A stretch of DNA of 64,000 nt from CAYZJD01 sp964483455 (GTDB taxonomy: Bacteria; Acidobacteriota; Terriglobia; Bryobacterales; Bryobacteraceae). Shown piece after piece: positions 1-8,855 of this stretch (position 1 is its first letter; every line of letters starts with the position of its first letter). A program made the translations under genes and the position numbers. Under the pieces are notes generated by a model that was given only the letters and a program-made list of their open reading frames with translations, did not search any database and was not told the DNA's origin. The stretch is from contig CAZACK010000017.1 of the NCBI GenBank assembly GCA_964483455.1, forward strand, positions 1 through 64,000. The letters are read 5' to 3'.

Positions 1-668
1 GTGTCGTCGCAGTCCAGCACGATCACCTTGTGGGGCACGGCGCGAATGGCCCGAACCTTCCGGGACACGGCGCTGCCGAGGGCGGCGAAGAACTCGGGGG
101 TATAGGGGATGCGGCCGAGCTCGTCTCCGTGCGGGTCGTGCGGGTCGCCGGCGGGATACAGGTCCAGGATCTCGGGGGCCGTCAGCAGGTGGACGGTGGT
201 CAAATCATGCAGTCCGGCGAGGACGGACTCCGTGAGCCGGCTCGCGGCCTCAGCGCGCGCCTGGTCGGCGGTGAAGGCCGGGGACGGCGGGCAGAGGGCG
301 ACGATCGCCGGCGCTCCGATGGATGTTGCGGCCGATCGAACGGCTGACACGAAGTTCCGGACGTTTTCCTCCAGAACGGAGAGGCTGGAAGGATTGTCGC
401 CGAATCGGGCCCAGTCCTCCAGCCGCACCAGGAGGATGTTCACGCCGGTGCGATTGCCGGCCAGCAGGCTGCCGGGATCGAGCAGTTGCTGGAAGACCTG
501 GTTGTAGGGAGCGAACCGCACCCGGAAGTCGAGCCCAACCTGGCGCATCCAGAAGGCGAGGACCTGCTCGACGGGTTCCGCCGTGAAGGTCGCGCTGACG
601 CCCAGGAGAGGGGCTGTGCTCTGTTCGGGGAGCGCAAGCGGCATCGGTTCTGCGGTCTTCGCTCTCAT
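1..668 (-). CDS. FkbH-like HAD-IIIC family protein (partial, C-terminus off the left edge)
   Basis: No stop codon occurs before the left edge, so only the first 222 or so residues are visible, read from the ATG at 666-668. The N-terminal region (FTAEPVEQVL, RFAPYNQVFQQLLDPGSLL, VNILLVRLEDW) matches the domain that precedes the phosphatase-like module in FkbH proteins of hybrid NRPS/PKS systems. The visible end reads VIVLDCDD, the start of the HAD Asp-x-Asp signature. FkbH proteins of known function load a glyceryl unit onto carrier proteins; proteins with this N-terminal type usually sit inside or beside peptide/polyketide synthases. The neighbouring divergent MFS exporter fits a product-export role. 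The family is fairly sure; the substrate and cluster type are inference because the rest lies outside the window. Confidence 0.72.
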   Translation of the reverse strand, partial: MRAKTAEPMPLALPEQSTAPLLGVSATFTAEPVEQVLAFWMRQVGLDFRVRFAPYNQVFQQLLDPGSLLAGNRTGVNILLVRLEDWARFGDNPSSLSVLEENVRNFVSAVRSAATSIGAPAIVALCPPSPAFTADQARAEAASRLTESVLAGLHDLTTVHLLTAPEILDLYPAGDPHDPHGDELGRIPYTPEFFAALGSAVSRKVRAIRAVPHKVIVLDCDD

Positions 669-716
669 TATGTCAAAAATAGTGTCTGTCACCCGCTTTT
701 CGAGACGCGGGAAGGT

Positions 717-1997
717 ATGGCCGGGTTCCTCCATCTTATTGGCAGCAATCGCAACTATCGCAGGGTATGGATCGGGCAAGTCATCAGCGAGATCGGCGAC
801 TATTTCAACAATGTCGCCGTGTTCAGCCTGGCGTTGGAGGCGACCGGCTCGGGGCTGGTGGTGAGCGCGGTGATGCTTGCGAGGGCGATACCGGCGGTGA
901 TCGCCGGACCGTTCGCGGGGGTGCTGCTCGATCGTTTCGACCGCAAGCGGATCATGATCGCCAGCGACCTGGTCCGCGCGGTGGTCGCCTTCGCGTTCGT
1001 GCTGACGATCCGGTATCCGGGGCCATGGCTCTTGTACCTATTGAGTGCGCTGTTGATGCTGGCCTCGCCGTTTTTCACTGCCGGCAGGGCGGCGATCCTA
1101 CCAGCGATCACGAGCAAGGAGGAGCTGCACACCGCCAACTCGCTGACACAGACCACGCAGTGGGCGACCATCACCGCCGGGACGATTCTCGGTGGCTTTG
1201 CCACCGCCGGGCTGGGCTACCGGTGGGCCTTTGTCGTGAACGCCATCTCGTTTGTCGTCTCCGCCGCCGCCGTGGCCCTGCTGCGCGGGAAGTTCACGGC
1301 GGAGCGGCGCGCCGAGCCGCGGGCGGCGGTGGTGCGGCCGTGGGCGGAGTACCGCGAGGGCCTGGACTACATCCGGTCCGTGCCGCTGATATTGGGGATC
1401 GCGCTTCTGCATGTCGGCTGGGCGGCGGGCGGGGGCGCGGCCCAGGTGCTGTTCGCGCTGTTCGGCGAGCAGGTGTTCGGGCGCGGGGCGGAGGGCATCG
1501 GCACCATTTGGGGATTCGCGGGCATCGGCCTGCTGATCGGGGGCGCGGCGGGGCATGCCGTGGGGCGGCGCGTGGATTTCGCCGGCTACCGGAGGGTGGT
1601 GGCAGCGTCGTACTTCGTGCACGGGGCGACGTATGTCGCGTTCAGCCTGATGGATCGCTACTGGGCGGCGCTGGTCTTCATCGCCGCCTCGCGCGTGGGT
1701 ATGGCGGTGTGCTCGGTTCTGAATTACTCGCAGCTTTTGAAGCACACGCCCGACGAATTCCGCGGGCGGGTGTTCTCGACGATGGAGTCGCTGCGATGGG
1801 GAACGATGATGACCTCGATGGCACTGGCTGGGGTGGCGTCGGAGTACTGGAGTCCGCGGGCGATCGGCGTGGTGGCGGGGATGCTGGGGGCACTGACGGC
1901 GGTGGTGTGGGCGGGAGCGAGCTGGCGGGGGAGGATTCCGGAGCCGGCGGAGGTGGCGGTCGAAGAATTGGGCGTTCGCCAGGATCCTGTGGCCTGA
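717..1997 (+). CDS. MFS transporter (EntS/MFS_3-like exporter)
   Basis: This 426-residue integral membrane protein is of the MFS_3/enterobactin-exporter type. It begins MAGFLHLIGSNRNYRRVWIG and shows the family features: the first helix with GQVISEIGDYF, the cytoplasmic loop motif LLDRFDRKRIMIASDLVRA after helix 2, and about twelve hydrophobic helices. The ATG at 717 was chosen over upstream alternatives because the homologous protein begins there and GGGAAGG precedes it. It is divergent from the FkbH-like gene with about 48 bases between the starts, so it is a good candidate exporter for a product of that cluster. The substrate cannot be read from sequence. Confidence 0.85.
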   Translation: MAGFLHLIGSNRNYRRVWIGQVISEIGDYFNNVAVFSLALEATGSGLVVSAVMLARAIPAVIAGPFAGVLLDRFDRKRIMIASDLVRAVVAFAFVLTIRYPGPWLLYLLSALLMLASPFFTAGRAAILPAITSKEELHTANSLTQTTQWATITAGTILGGFATAGLGYRWAFVVNAISFVVSAAAVALLRGKFTAERRAEPRAAVVRPWAEYREGLDYIRSVPLILGIALLHVGWAAGGGAAQVLFALFGEQVFGRGAEGIGTIWGFAGIGLLIGGAAGHAVGRRVDFAGYRRVVAASYFVHGATYVAFSLMDRYWAALVFIAASRVGMAVCSVLNYSQLLKHTPDEFRGRVFSTMESLRWGTMMTSMALAGVASEYWSPRAIGVVAGMLGALTAVVWAGASWRGRIPEPAEVAVEELGVRQDPVA

Positions 1998-2067
1998 CGG
2001 CGCCGCTGAGCCTCACCCGGAATCTGCCTACCGTTCGTGGCCACAGTGAATTCCCAACAATTGGAGT

Positions 2068-2310
2068 GTGGGGACGTTACCCAAGCTCCGGATGAGAGTA
2101 CGACTTGCCGGGCCGAAAGCGGTTTTCGAGATCGCTCTGGATACGTTCCGAAACGACACGGGCCGATATCCCTCTCCAAAGGAGGGTCTTGACGCGCTTT
2201 TCTGGAATCGCGGAATCCCAGGCTGGCGTGGACCGCATGTCGCCGATGCAATGCGGCGATACGCGGACTCGTTCACGTACGGAATCGGGAAGAAGTCGAA
2301 ACCTTCCTGA
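2068..2310 (+). pseudogene. GspG-like type II secretion pseudopilin fragment
   Basis: An 80-residue frame carries the conserved GspG core (IALDTFRNDTGRYPSPKEGL, then GWRGPHV) but no prepilin leader or hydrophobic N-terminal helix. It begins at a weak GTG with no convincing ribosome site. Functional pseudopilins are about 140 residues and need the N-terminal helix, so this is probably a decayed or truncated copy. No other secretion gene is nearby. It could instead be a small exapted ORF. Confidence 0.5.
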
Positions 2311-2358
2311 CAGCCAAGCCTCAGCGACGGCCAAAGTGACAGCGGGCGTTCCAGGCGC

Positions 2359-2805
2359 TCAACCCAGGCCCAATTCCTCAGGGGTCGTTCGGAAAGGGCT
2401 GACAATTGTCAGATCTCCAAACTTCTGGCCTGCTTGAAAGTCCGCGCTCAAGAGCCAGACGCAGCCGGCTCGTTCCGCCGACGCTAGGATAAGACCGTCC
2501 CAGAAATGAACCTGTGTCTTGTCCATCCAGTACCAGCTCCGCTCGATAACTCCCAAGCTCATCCCGACCGGCTGCCACTGCGCGAGGGCCGCGACGAGCC
2601 TCCTGGCAGCGGTACTGGCGAGCCCGGTTTTGCGTTCGGCGCTTAGGTAGAATTCCTGGAGAACCTGCCAGCTCAGCCTGCCGGCGCCACTCTCCCAAAG
2701 AGCCGCCAGCCAGCGCCGAGCTTGTCGGCGTTTCACCGGGACCGACGCGTCCACGGAGTAAAGCAGCACGTTACTGTCTACGAAGAACCGGTCATTTGCG
2801 GGCAT
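2359..2805 (-). CDS. PIN-domain ribonuclease toxin (VapC-like)
   Basis: This 148-residue protein starts MPANDRFFVDSNVLLYSVDA, the first acidic strand of a PIN domain. Later come the conserved Glu of the QVLQEFYLSAERK segment, HFWDGLILASAERAG and LLSADFQAGQ, which supply the remaining acidic metal ligands. PIN toxins cleave RNA with Mg2+. The ATG at 2805 was chosen because the PIN fold starts there. It overlaps the upstream antitoxin gene by 14 bases, the usual arrangement with translational coupling. Confidence 0.85.
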   Translation of the reverse strand: MPANDRFFVDSNVLLYSVDASVPVKRRQARRWLAALWESGAGRLSWQVLQEFYLSAERKTGLASTAARRLVAALAQWQPVGMSLGVIERSWYWMDKTQVHFWDGLILASAERAGCVWLLSADFQAGQKFGDLTIVSPFRTTPEELGLG

Positions 2806-3022
2806 GCGCTTGCTTGCGACTGAGCCGGCGGGCGGCGTCGACGTCAAGGGCGCCGATTCGCTTCCACTGCCGGTACGCCCGCCAGTACTCGTCGCTGGCC
2901 CGCATCTGGTTCTCCAACATCCGGCCGACGAGTTTCGACACGGAGGTATTCTCCTCGGCTGCCCTCTTCCGAGCCCAGGCGGCTGCCTCCTCGTTCACCG
3001 TAATGGTGATGTTCTTTAGCAC
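2792..3022 (-). CDS. Ribbon-helix-helix-like antitoxin partner of the PIN toxin
   Basis: A 76-residue protein starting at a GTG (VLKNITITVNEEAAAWARKR). It has a beta strand followed by two helices, as in RHH/DUF6364-like antitoxins, then EENTSVSKLVGRML and a charged C-terminal helix that would wrap the toxin. It is the first gene of a two-gene unit and overlaps the toxin start. RHH antitoxins normally repress their own promoter, which would lie just above 3022. The specific RHH subfamily is uncertain. Confidence 0.78.
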   Translation of the reverse strand: MLKNITITVNEEAAAWARKRAAEENTSVSKLVGRMLENQMRASDEYWRAYRQWKRIGALDVDAARRLSRKQAHARK

Positions 3023-3173
3023 GAATCCAGTGTAGCACGGATCCAGTGGGCATCCGCAGCTCCCGCGCAACAAGCTTCAAGAGAGTGATTCCGGCGTTCA
3101 TTCATGGAGCCCGCCAGCTGCGCGCCAGCTTGCGTTGAGGGGATCCGCCGATCGTCGCTCGGCCACGCCGGCG

Positions 3174-4037
3174 CTACTCGGCGAAGTAGCCTTCCCGTGC
3201 GCGGATCTTGTATCCCTCGAGCGTGGAGGGGAGGAGGACGCGAATGCGGCGCCAGCGGGCCGAGCCGGTGTTCGACGGCCTGTATCCGAGCAGGTAATTG
3301 TGTTTCAAGTCGCCCGAGATGCCGCCGAAGGCCGCGGCTAGCTCGTCCGGATCTCTCGCGGCATAGAACAGGCCACCCGTGCCTCGCGAGATCTGCTCGA
3401 GCTCCGCGCGGAGCGCCGGCGCCCCCAGCGCCTCGCCTTGCGCCACCGCGTAGATCGCCGCGCCGGCCTTCCGCGCCGTGTCCACCGCCGCGGTCATTGT
3501 CAGCGCGCTGGCATTGTCTTTCCCGTCCGTGAACAGCACGATCGCCTTTTTGCCGCTCTGCCGCACCATGTCGTGGACCACCCCGGTGATCGCATCGAAC
3601 AACGCTGTCTGTCCCCGCGCCTGGATGCGCAGGACCGCGCTCTTAGCCGCGATCTTGTCGGTGGTCAGCGGCTGGAGGAGGGCCAGCGAGCTGCGGAACG
3701 AATAGACCGCTACCGAATCGTCCGGCCGCAGTTCGTCGATGAACCGGTTCACAGCAGTCTTGAGGAACGGGAGAGCGCGATACATCGTGCCGCTCGAATC
3801 AAGTAGAACGGCGCAGGAAACCTGCGAGCTAAAAGGCTCGAAGGCCACGATCTGCTGCGGCCGGCCGTCTTCGAGAACGCGAAACTGGTCCCTGGCAAGG
3901 CCGTCGAGATAACGGCCCCGTCCGTCCACCACCGTGGTGTAAACCTCGACCAGCCTCGACTCGGCCCGGAAGACGGGTGTTTCCTGCGCGGCGGCAACGA
4001 GCGCCGCCGCCGCGCACAGGCAGCCTGCCCGAATCAT
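3174..4037 (-). CDS. Secreted VWFA-domain protein (VWFA-related, acidobacterial type)
   Basis: This 287-residue protein has an N-terminal signal peptide (MIRAGCLCAAAALVAAAQ). A region of about 60 residues (VYTTVVDGRGRYLDGLARDQ, FRVLEDGRPQQI) follows and typifies VWFA-related proteins abundant in Acidobacteriota. Next is a von Willebrand A domain with the MIDAS motif DSSGTM and a later FTDGKDN. The start ATG overlaps the stop of the upstream 1318-residue gene by four bases (ATGA), so the two are probably co-translated. Role unknown; a metal-dependent adhesion or envelope-complex function is family-based inference. Confidence 0.85.
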   Translation of the reverse strand: MIRAGCLCAAAALVAAAQETPVFRAESRLVEVYTTVVDGRGRYLDGLARDQFRVLEDGRPQQIVAFEPFSSQVSCAVLLDSSGTMYRALPFLKTAVNRFIDELRPDDSVAVYSFRSSLALLQPLTTDKIAAKSAVLRIQARGQTALFDAITGVVHDMVRQSGKKAIVLFTDGKDNASALTMTAAVDTARKAGAAIYAVAQGEALGAPALRAELEQISRGTGGLFYAARDPDELAAAFGGISGDLKHNYLLGYRPSNTGSARWRRIRVLLPSTLEGYKIRAREGYFAE

Positions 4038-7000
4038 CGACGCGCCAGCTCCGGCTTGAGTTCGATTCGGTCCAGCGAGCCGAGGGCCGCCAGCGTTGCC
4101 CTCCAGTCGCGTGGATCGGGTATTTCCGCGCTCGAAAGCACCCGGCGGGCGGCCGGCTCCGCCAGTTCGGCGAAGGCGGCGGCGGGAAGGCCTTCGGCGT
4201 GCATGCGCCAGGCCAGGTACAGATTGAATTCGGCGGTGCGCTCGGCCAGGCGCTCCGGAAAGAAGTGCCGCTCGTATTCTTCGTAGGGTGCGGCGGCGGC
4301 GAAATGCGGCCGATCGCAATCCGGGTCGACGGCGGCCAGCAGGTCGAGGCGCGAATCCGTGATGCGCGTCCCGGCACGCCCGAGGAGGAACAGGTCGCTC
4401 AGCGTGAGTTCCTGTAAGGCGGCGCCTGCATCACCGAGTTTCACTGCGTCCAAGAGCTTCCTCCGGCGCGACAGCGACACCAGTCCCAGCGTGCGATCGG
4501 CGAGCGCGGCCGCCGCTTCCGGCTGCGCGGCGGCCTGGCGCACGAACTCCCGGCCGGCCTCGACCGTGGCGGCGAATTGCCGGAGGTCGTCGTCGCCGAG
4601 GGCGGTGTACCCGGCTGCGCGCAGCGCGCTCAACTGGGCGGCCAGCACCTGGTCGATTTTCTGATCGAAACGCCCGACGCCCACCGCGGCCGCGTGCCCG
4701 GCCTCCCGCGCAAAGCCGGCGAAGCCGCCCGTCATGTAGCTGCCCGTGTGGTTTGCCTCCGCCTTGAATTCCGCCGGTCCGAGCAGAGGCGCGGTCTGCG
4801 CCAGGGGGCCGAGATGCACAAATTCGTGCTTGCGGACGAACAGGGGATCGGCCCAAATGAGAAGATCGTCGGGGCGGAAATAGTGGGCGTAGACCGCGCC
4901 GGCCAGCGCGGCCGTCAGGTGAGGGTGGAGGCTGGCGAGCAACTCGTTGGCCAGTTGCGGAAGCCCGCTTCGGACCGCACTGCCTGCGGCGGCTTTACGG
5001 CCGAGCTGCTCGATCGCCCCGGCGAGCCGCTCTGTTCGAAAGCTCCTGAGATACTCAAGCCTCAGTGATTCGGCGCCAAGCGGTTCCGGAACCTCGATGG
5101 CCGGGAGGCGGGCGCGGCCGTCTTCCAGCGTCCGGATCAGCTCCGCCGGAGCGCCCTCGCCGGAGACCAGCCTGCGCGCGGCTTCTTCGATCCGCAACAG
5201 AACACCGAGCGGAATCACTTGTTGCAGCGCGAGGACGCGCTCGTACTCTGCCTGACGCGGCCCCGTCCCGAGGAGCATCTCGCGGATCGCCCTATCGGAA
5301 TCCGCCTCCGGGCCGCCCAAAGCCGCCACGACGCCGCGCACCGCGATGATCGCCTCCGAGGCAAGAGCGGCCTCGGAATCCGCCACACGGAACCGGTCGC
5401 AGGCTGATCGGAAGAGTGCGGCCGCCCGCGCCGGATCGAGCCGCCCGTGTTGCTGCCCAAGGCAAATCAGCTTGACCAGCGCGTGCCACTGCCCGAGCAC
5501 GTGGTTGCGCCGCACCGGGTCGTGCGAGCGCAGGATCTCGAGCAGGGCGAAGAAAGACTCCAGCTCCGGAGCCTTGACGCCGGTGAGCGCCGCGAAATAC
5601 GGGTACACCCAGCGGCTTTCGTCGAAGCGCCGGGCAAGAAGAACCGCGGCGGCTTCATCGAGCGGTTCCGGCCGGTGCGCCTCCAGGCGGGCCAGCGCCA
5701 CGAACGCCTCCCAAGAACCGGCTGCGAGGCCAAGCAGAATCTCTTCTTCCGTGGGGTGCGCGGGAGAACCCTGGCGAAGCCAGGCCTTGGCGCCGCCGGG
5801 GAAGCGCACGCGGCCGGCGCCGTCGAGCGGGAGTTCACGCAAGAGTTCGGCAAACGATCGCTCACGGGGCACGCCTCCGGCGCCTGCCTGGAGTTCGGGC
5901 GATTCCCGGTAGAGTTCATAGAAGCGCCGGGCGCGGGGCTCCGAGGCGGTGAGGTATCGCTGGTGCGCTTGATCGCACTGCGCGAGGGCAAAATAGAATC
6001 CGAGCAGCTTGCCGGCGTCTTTTTCAGACAGGGCGCGGAAGAAGCGCGACGGATCCGCCGGACTGGCTCCGGCCAGCGCGGTCCAGAGGGCGTGCGCCGG
6101 CTCGCCTCCCGGCACATCCACGGCTTCCGGACCCACGGCCAAGGCGGACGAGTAGTGGTAGAGCACGTCGATATACCGGTTCGCCAGCGGTTTCATCCCG
6201 AGGCCGGTCACCAGCGAAGCCGCCGTCCGATCGTCCAGCCCGCTGAGGCCGACATAGAGCCTAGCGAGCCGCGGGTCGCGGGCGAAGACTTCGGCCAGCC
6301 CACCGGGCAGGTACTGATTCGGGAAGAACTGGCCGATCCAGGCCTCTTCGCCGAGCACGAGCCTGGCCCGCTGGTCGGCGACGAGATCGAAGCTGAAAGG
6401 CTCCCCCGCCCGCAGTTTGTCTTGCATCGCGAGTTCATCGATGCCGAGGCCCCAGGCCGATTCCTGGCGCCTGGCCTGCACCGCGGAATCCCGGGCGGGC
6501 TCGAGCGCCACCTCGTCGCCGGAGCGAAGCAGTTTCCAGCCCAGCAGGTCGAGGATTCGCTCCGCCCGAGGCTGCCCTTGGCCGTCCTGGCCCGAGAGAC
6601 TGACCGAAACATGGCGGCCTCCCTCGCCCAAGCTTCCCAGTTCCGCAACGCGCTCGAAATAATCCCGCAGGCTGGCGAGGTAACCCGCCGGGTCGGGAGC
6701 GGTCGCGCTGTGGTAGCCGATGGCCCGGCAGTAGTCGGCGAAGAAGCGATGGGGTGGAGGCTCGCCGCCGGCTCCAGAGGCCACCGCCAGGGCCTTGATA
6801 CCGCCCGGCACCCACACTTCGCTGGGCCGGAGGCGGAGAGCGCCGGGCGCCGGCCGGGCCGCAACTTCAGTCACCAGGTCCGGCGCCGGCGACTCGCGGG
6901 TCGCCGTTTCCAGCGCCGGGATCAGCTTGCGTACTTCGCCGGCTTCCGGGGCCTGAGGCGCGACCTTCAGATAGCTCCGCAGTTGCCCGGCGGCCGCGGC

Positions 7001-7990
7001 GAAGTCCCGTTTCGCGGCAAGCACCAGCCCGAGGATATATTGCGCGCGCGGCACGCGGCCGCGCGTGTCGAGCTCGATGACCTTGCGGGCGCTTTGTTCG
7101 GCCGCATCGAGGCTCCGCAGGTTGAACTGGGCGACCGCATGGTAGAAGTAAGCCATTGGGAAGCGCGCCGGGTGGAGCTTGATGGCCGCCTCGGCGTGCT
7201 CGACCACCTCGGCCCAGTTGTGGTCGTTGGCGGCCAGTTGGGCGAGCGGCAGATACGGCTGGGCGAACTTCGGGTTGGCGGCGACGGATTGACGATAGGC
7301 CTTCCGGGCGGCGTCGAAGTTACCCGCCTGCTGGTGGAGGGTTCCGAGCGTGTACGAGGCCTCGGCAAAATCGCCGTGGATTGCCAGCGCTTTCTCCAAC
7401 TCGGCGCGAGCCCTGTCCCACCGGCTCTTCTGAATCGCCTTCAGGGCGTTCGCGTATGCCTTCCTGGCCTTATTCGGCACGCGAAGCAACTCCACGTCCA
7501 CCGGTTCGAGCGCCGTGCTGCGCAAAATGATGATGCCGAGATTCGGGTTGTCCGTCCGGTCGCGCCCGGCCAGCTCGATCCGGCTCGAGGTATAGCCGGC
7601 GAGTGACGCGCGAATGTAGCAGGACCACAATTCCGGCGTGCCAGATTCATCGAGCGAGGACGCGCTCACGTCCTGAGCGCCGTAGACTTCCTGAGCAGGC
7701 GGCGCCGGGAGTTCCGGAATCCGGGGGATCAGCCCCGGCGTGGGCGTCGTGAGGATGGCCTTGCCGGCCGGCAGCCGGAAGATGAAGCCGCCGGAGGCAT
7801 CGGTGTGCGTTTCCCGCTTGACGATGCCGCCGGCGCAGACGCGCTCGATGGTGGCCGGCTCGGGCGGCGGCGTGCCGTCGTCCATGATCACCTTGCCGGC
7901 AACGTACCAGGCCTGCGCGCTTGCGATTGCGGCGGGCAGGAGAACGCCGGCGGCGAGGACCGTTGTGGTGGAAGGGCGACGCTCGGCCAT
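4034..7990 (-). CDS. Very large secreted TPR protein with unknown C-terminal region
   Basis: The protein has 1318 residues. Residues 1-25 form a signal peptide ending near AIASAQA. Residues 28-160 resemble a carboxypeptidase-regulatory-like beta domain (VAGKVIMDDGTPPP, HTDASGGFIFRLPAGKA). Residues 175-345 contain about five TPR units such as ASYTLGTLHQQAGNFDAARK. The remaining 900 or so residues are helical and match no family I recognise. The start ATG follows a GAGGATGG ribosome site. It is the first gene of a pair with the VWA protein, suggesting an envelope scaffold plus MIDAS partner. No enzymatic motif was found. Confidence 0.75.
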   Translation of the reverse strand: MAERRPSTTTVLAAGVLLPAAIASAQAWYVAGKVIMDDGTPPPEPATIERVCAGGIVKRETHTDASGGFIFRLPAGKAILTTPTPGLIPRIPELPAPPAQEVYGAQDVSASSLDESGTPELWSCYIRASLAGYTSSRIELAGRDRTDNPNLGIIILRSTALEPVDVELLRVPNKARKAYANALKAIQKSRWDRARAELEKALAIHGDFAEASYTLGTLHQQAGNFDAARKAYRQSVAANPKFAQPYLPLAQLAANDHNWAEVVEHAEAAIKLHPARFPMAYFYHAVAQFNLRSLDAAEQSARKVIELDTRGRVPRAQYILGLVLAAKRDFAAAAGQLRSYLKVAPQAPEAGEVRKLIPALETATRESPAPDLVTEVAARPAPGALRLRPSEVWVPGGIKALAVASGAGGEPPPHRFFADYCRAIGYHSATAPDPAGYLASLRDYFERVAELGSLGEGGRHVSVSLSGQDGQGQPRAERILDLLGWKLLRSGDEVALEPARDSAVQARRQESAWGLGIDELAMQDKLRAGEPFSFDLVADQRARLVLGEEAWIGQFFPNQYLPGGLAEVFARDPRLARLYVGLSGLDDRTAASLVTGLGMKPLANRYIDVLYHYSSALAVGPEAVDVPGGEPAHALWTALAGASPADPSRFFRALSEKDAGKLLGFYFALAQCDQAHQRYLTASEPRARRFYELYRESPELQAGAGGVPRERSFAELLRELPLDGAGRVRFPGGAKAWLRQGSPAHPTEEEILLGLAAGSWEAFVALARLEAHRPEPLDEAAAVLLARRFDESRWVYPYFAALTGVKAPELESFFALLEILRSHDPVRRNHVLGQWHALVKLICLGQQHGRLDPARAAALFRSACDRFRVADSEAALASEAIIAVRGVVAALGGPEADSDRAIREMLLGTGPRQAEYERVLALQQVIPLGVLLRIEEAARRLVSGEGAPAELIRTLEDGRARLPAIEVPEPLGAESLRLEYLRSFRTERLAGAIEQLGRKAAAGSAVRSGLPQLANELLASLHPHLTAALAGAVYAHYFRPDDLLIWADPLFVRKHEFVHLGPLAQTAPLLGPAEFKAEANHTGSYMTGGFAGFAREAGHAAAVGVGRFDQKIDQVLAAQLSALRAAGYTALGDDDLRQFAATVEAGREFVRQAAAQPEAAAALADRTLGLVSLSRRRKLLDAVKLGDAGAALQELTLSDLFLLGRAGTRITDSRLDLLAAVDPDCDRPHFAAAAPYEEYERHFFPERLAERTAEFNLYLAWRMHAEGLPAAAFAELAEPAARRVLSSAEIPDPRDWRATLAALGSLDRIELKPELARR

Positions 7991-8102
7991 GCCATCCTCA
8001 TACTAGCCGCATTCGCTGGTGGAGGGCTCGCAGCCGCCGAGAGGCTCTCCGAGGTCGCGCAAGCCACAGACTGCTAAGACACCAAGGGAACCTCCTCAAT
8101 CG

Positions 8103-8834
8103 CTATTTCCGGCGCACTCTTGCGGCGAGCGCGGCGATGCGGTCCTGCATCTCGCGGCGTGCCTCCGAGTACAACGTGACGTCGGGCGGGCCGGTCCGGA
8201 GGAACTCGAGCAGCACAGCCTCGGCGGCGACAAATTCGCCGGCCACGCCGGCAACCTCCGAGGCGATGTCATGCGGGATGTTGGTCACGCCGTTGGCGTC
8301 GGCGTGGAGCAGGTCACCGGGGTGCACGGCGAGCCCACCCACGCGCACCGGAGTCATCAGCGACACGAAATGCGACCAGCCGTGGGAACAGATTGCACCG
8401 CCGGTGAACACGGGGAATCGCAGCCGCCGGACTTGGTCGAGGTCGCGGCCGGCGCCGCTGGTGACGAGTCCGGCAGCGCCGAACCGCTGGTAACTGGCGC
8501 ACATCACCTCGCCGAACGTGGCCGCGGCCGGCGGATCGTCGAGATCCTGAAAGACGACGATGGCCGGCCCGGGGATTTCCTCGAACCGCCGCACCTGCTC
8601 GTCCAGCGTCGAGTAGCTCGATCCTTCGGCCCGCTCGAACGCCGAGCGAAACGTGGCCGTCGCCGCGTAGCCGGCGATCGGCGGCAGTTCCGGGAAACAG
8701 GCCCGGATGCGCGCGTCCATGTACCCCTGGTGCCGCGGCCGCACGGCGAACATCTCGATGGCGTTGCAGATGGTCGCCGTGTCGTATTGACACAACTGGA
8801 CGATCTGCTCGCGGGTCAGGGGTGCGGACTCCAT
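8103..8834 (-). CDS. RraA family protein (HMG/CHA aldolase-like)
   Basis: This 243-residue protein has the RraA/demethylmenaquinone-methyltransferase-like fold. Conserved segments are CNAIEMF near residue 25, GLVTSGAGRDLDQV (the Gly-rich loop with the Arg-Asp pair that binds metal-coordinated substrate in aldolases) and GDLLHADANGVTNIP. Family members are class II aldolases for 4-hydroxy-4-methyl-2-oxoglutarate-type acids or RNase E regulators. The preserved Arg-Asp favours an enzyme, but its substrate is unknown. It lies 21 bases downstream of the secreted protease gene on the same strand. Confidence 0.8.
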   Translation of the reverse strand: MESAPLTREQIVQLCQYDTATICNAIEMFAVRPRHQGYMDARIRACFPELPPIAGYAATATFRSAFERAEGSSYSTLDEQVRRFEEIPGPAIVVFQDLDDPPAAATFGEVMCASYQRFGAAGLVTSGAGRDLDQVRRLRFPVFTGGAICSHGWSHFVSLMTPVRVGGLAVHPGDLLHADANGVTNIPHDIASEVAGVAGEFVAAEAVLLEFLRTGPPDVTLYSEARREMQDRIAALAARVRRK

Positions 8835-8855
8835 GTCAGCAAGTTGATGACTCTC

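Noticed and set aside
5447..7606. Long plus-strand open frame of about 719 codons
   Set aside because: It is exactly antisense to the TPR protein gene, has no recognisable domain or ribosome site, and reflects GC-rich codon bias. The same applies to 8019-10142 (+) and 57316-59682 (-).
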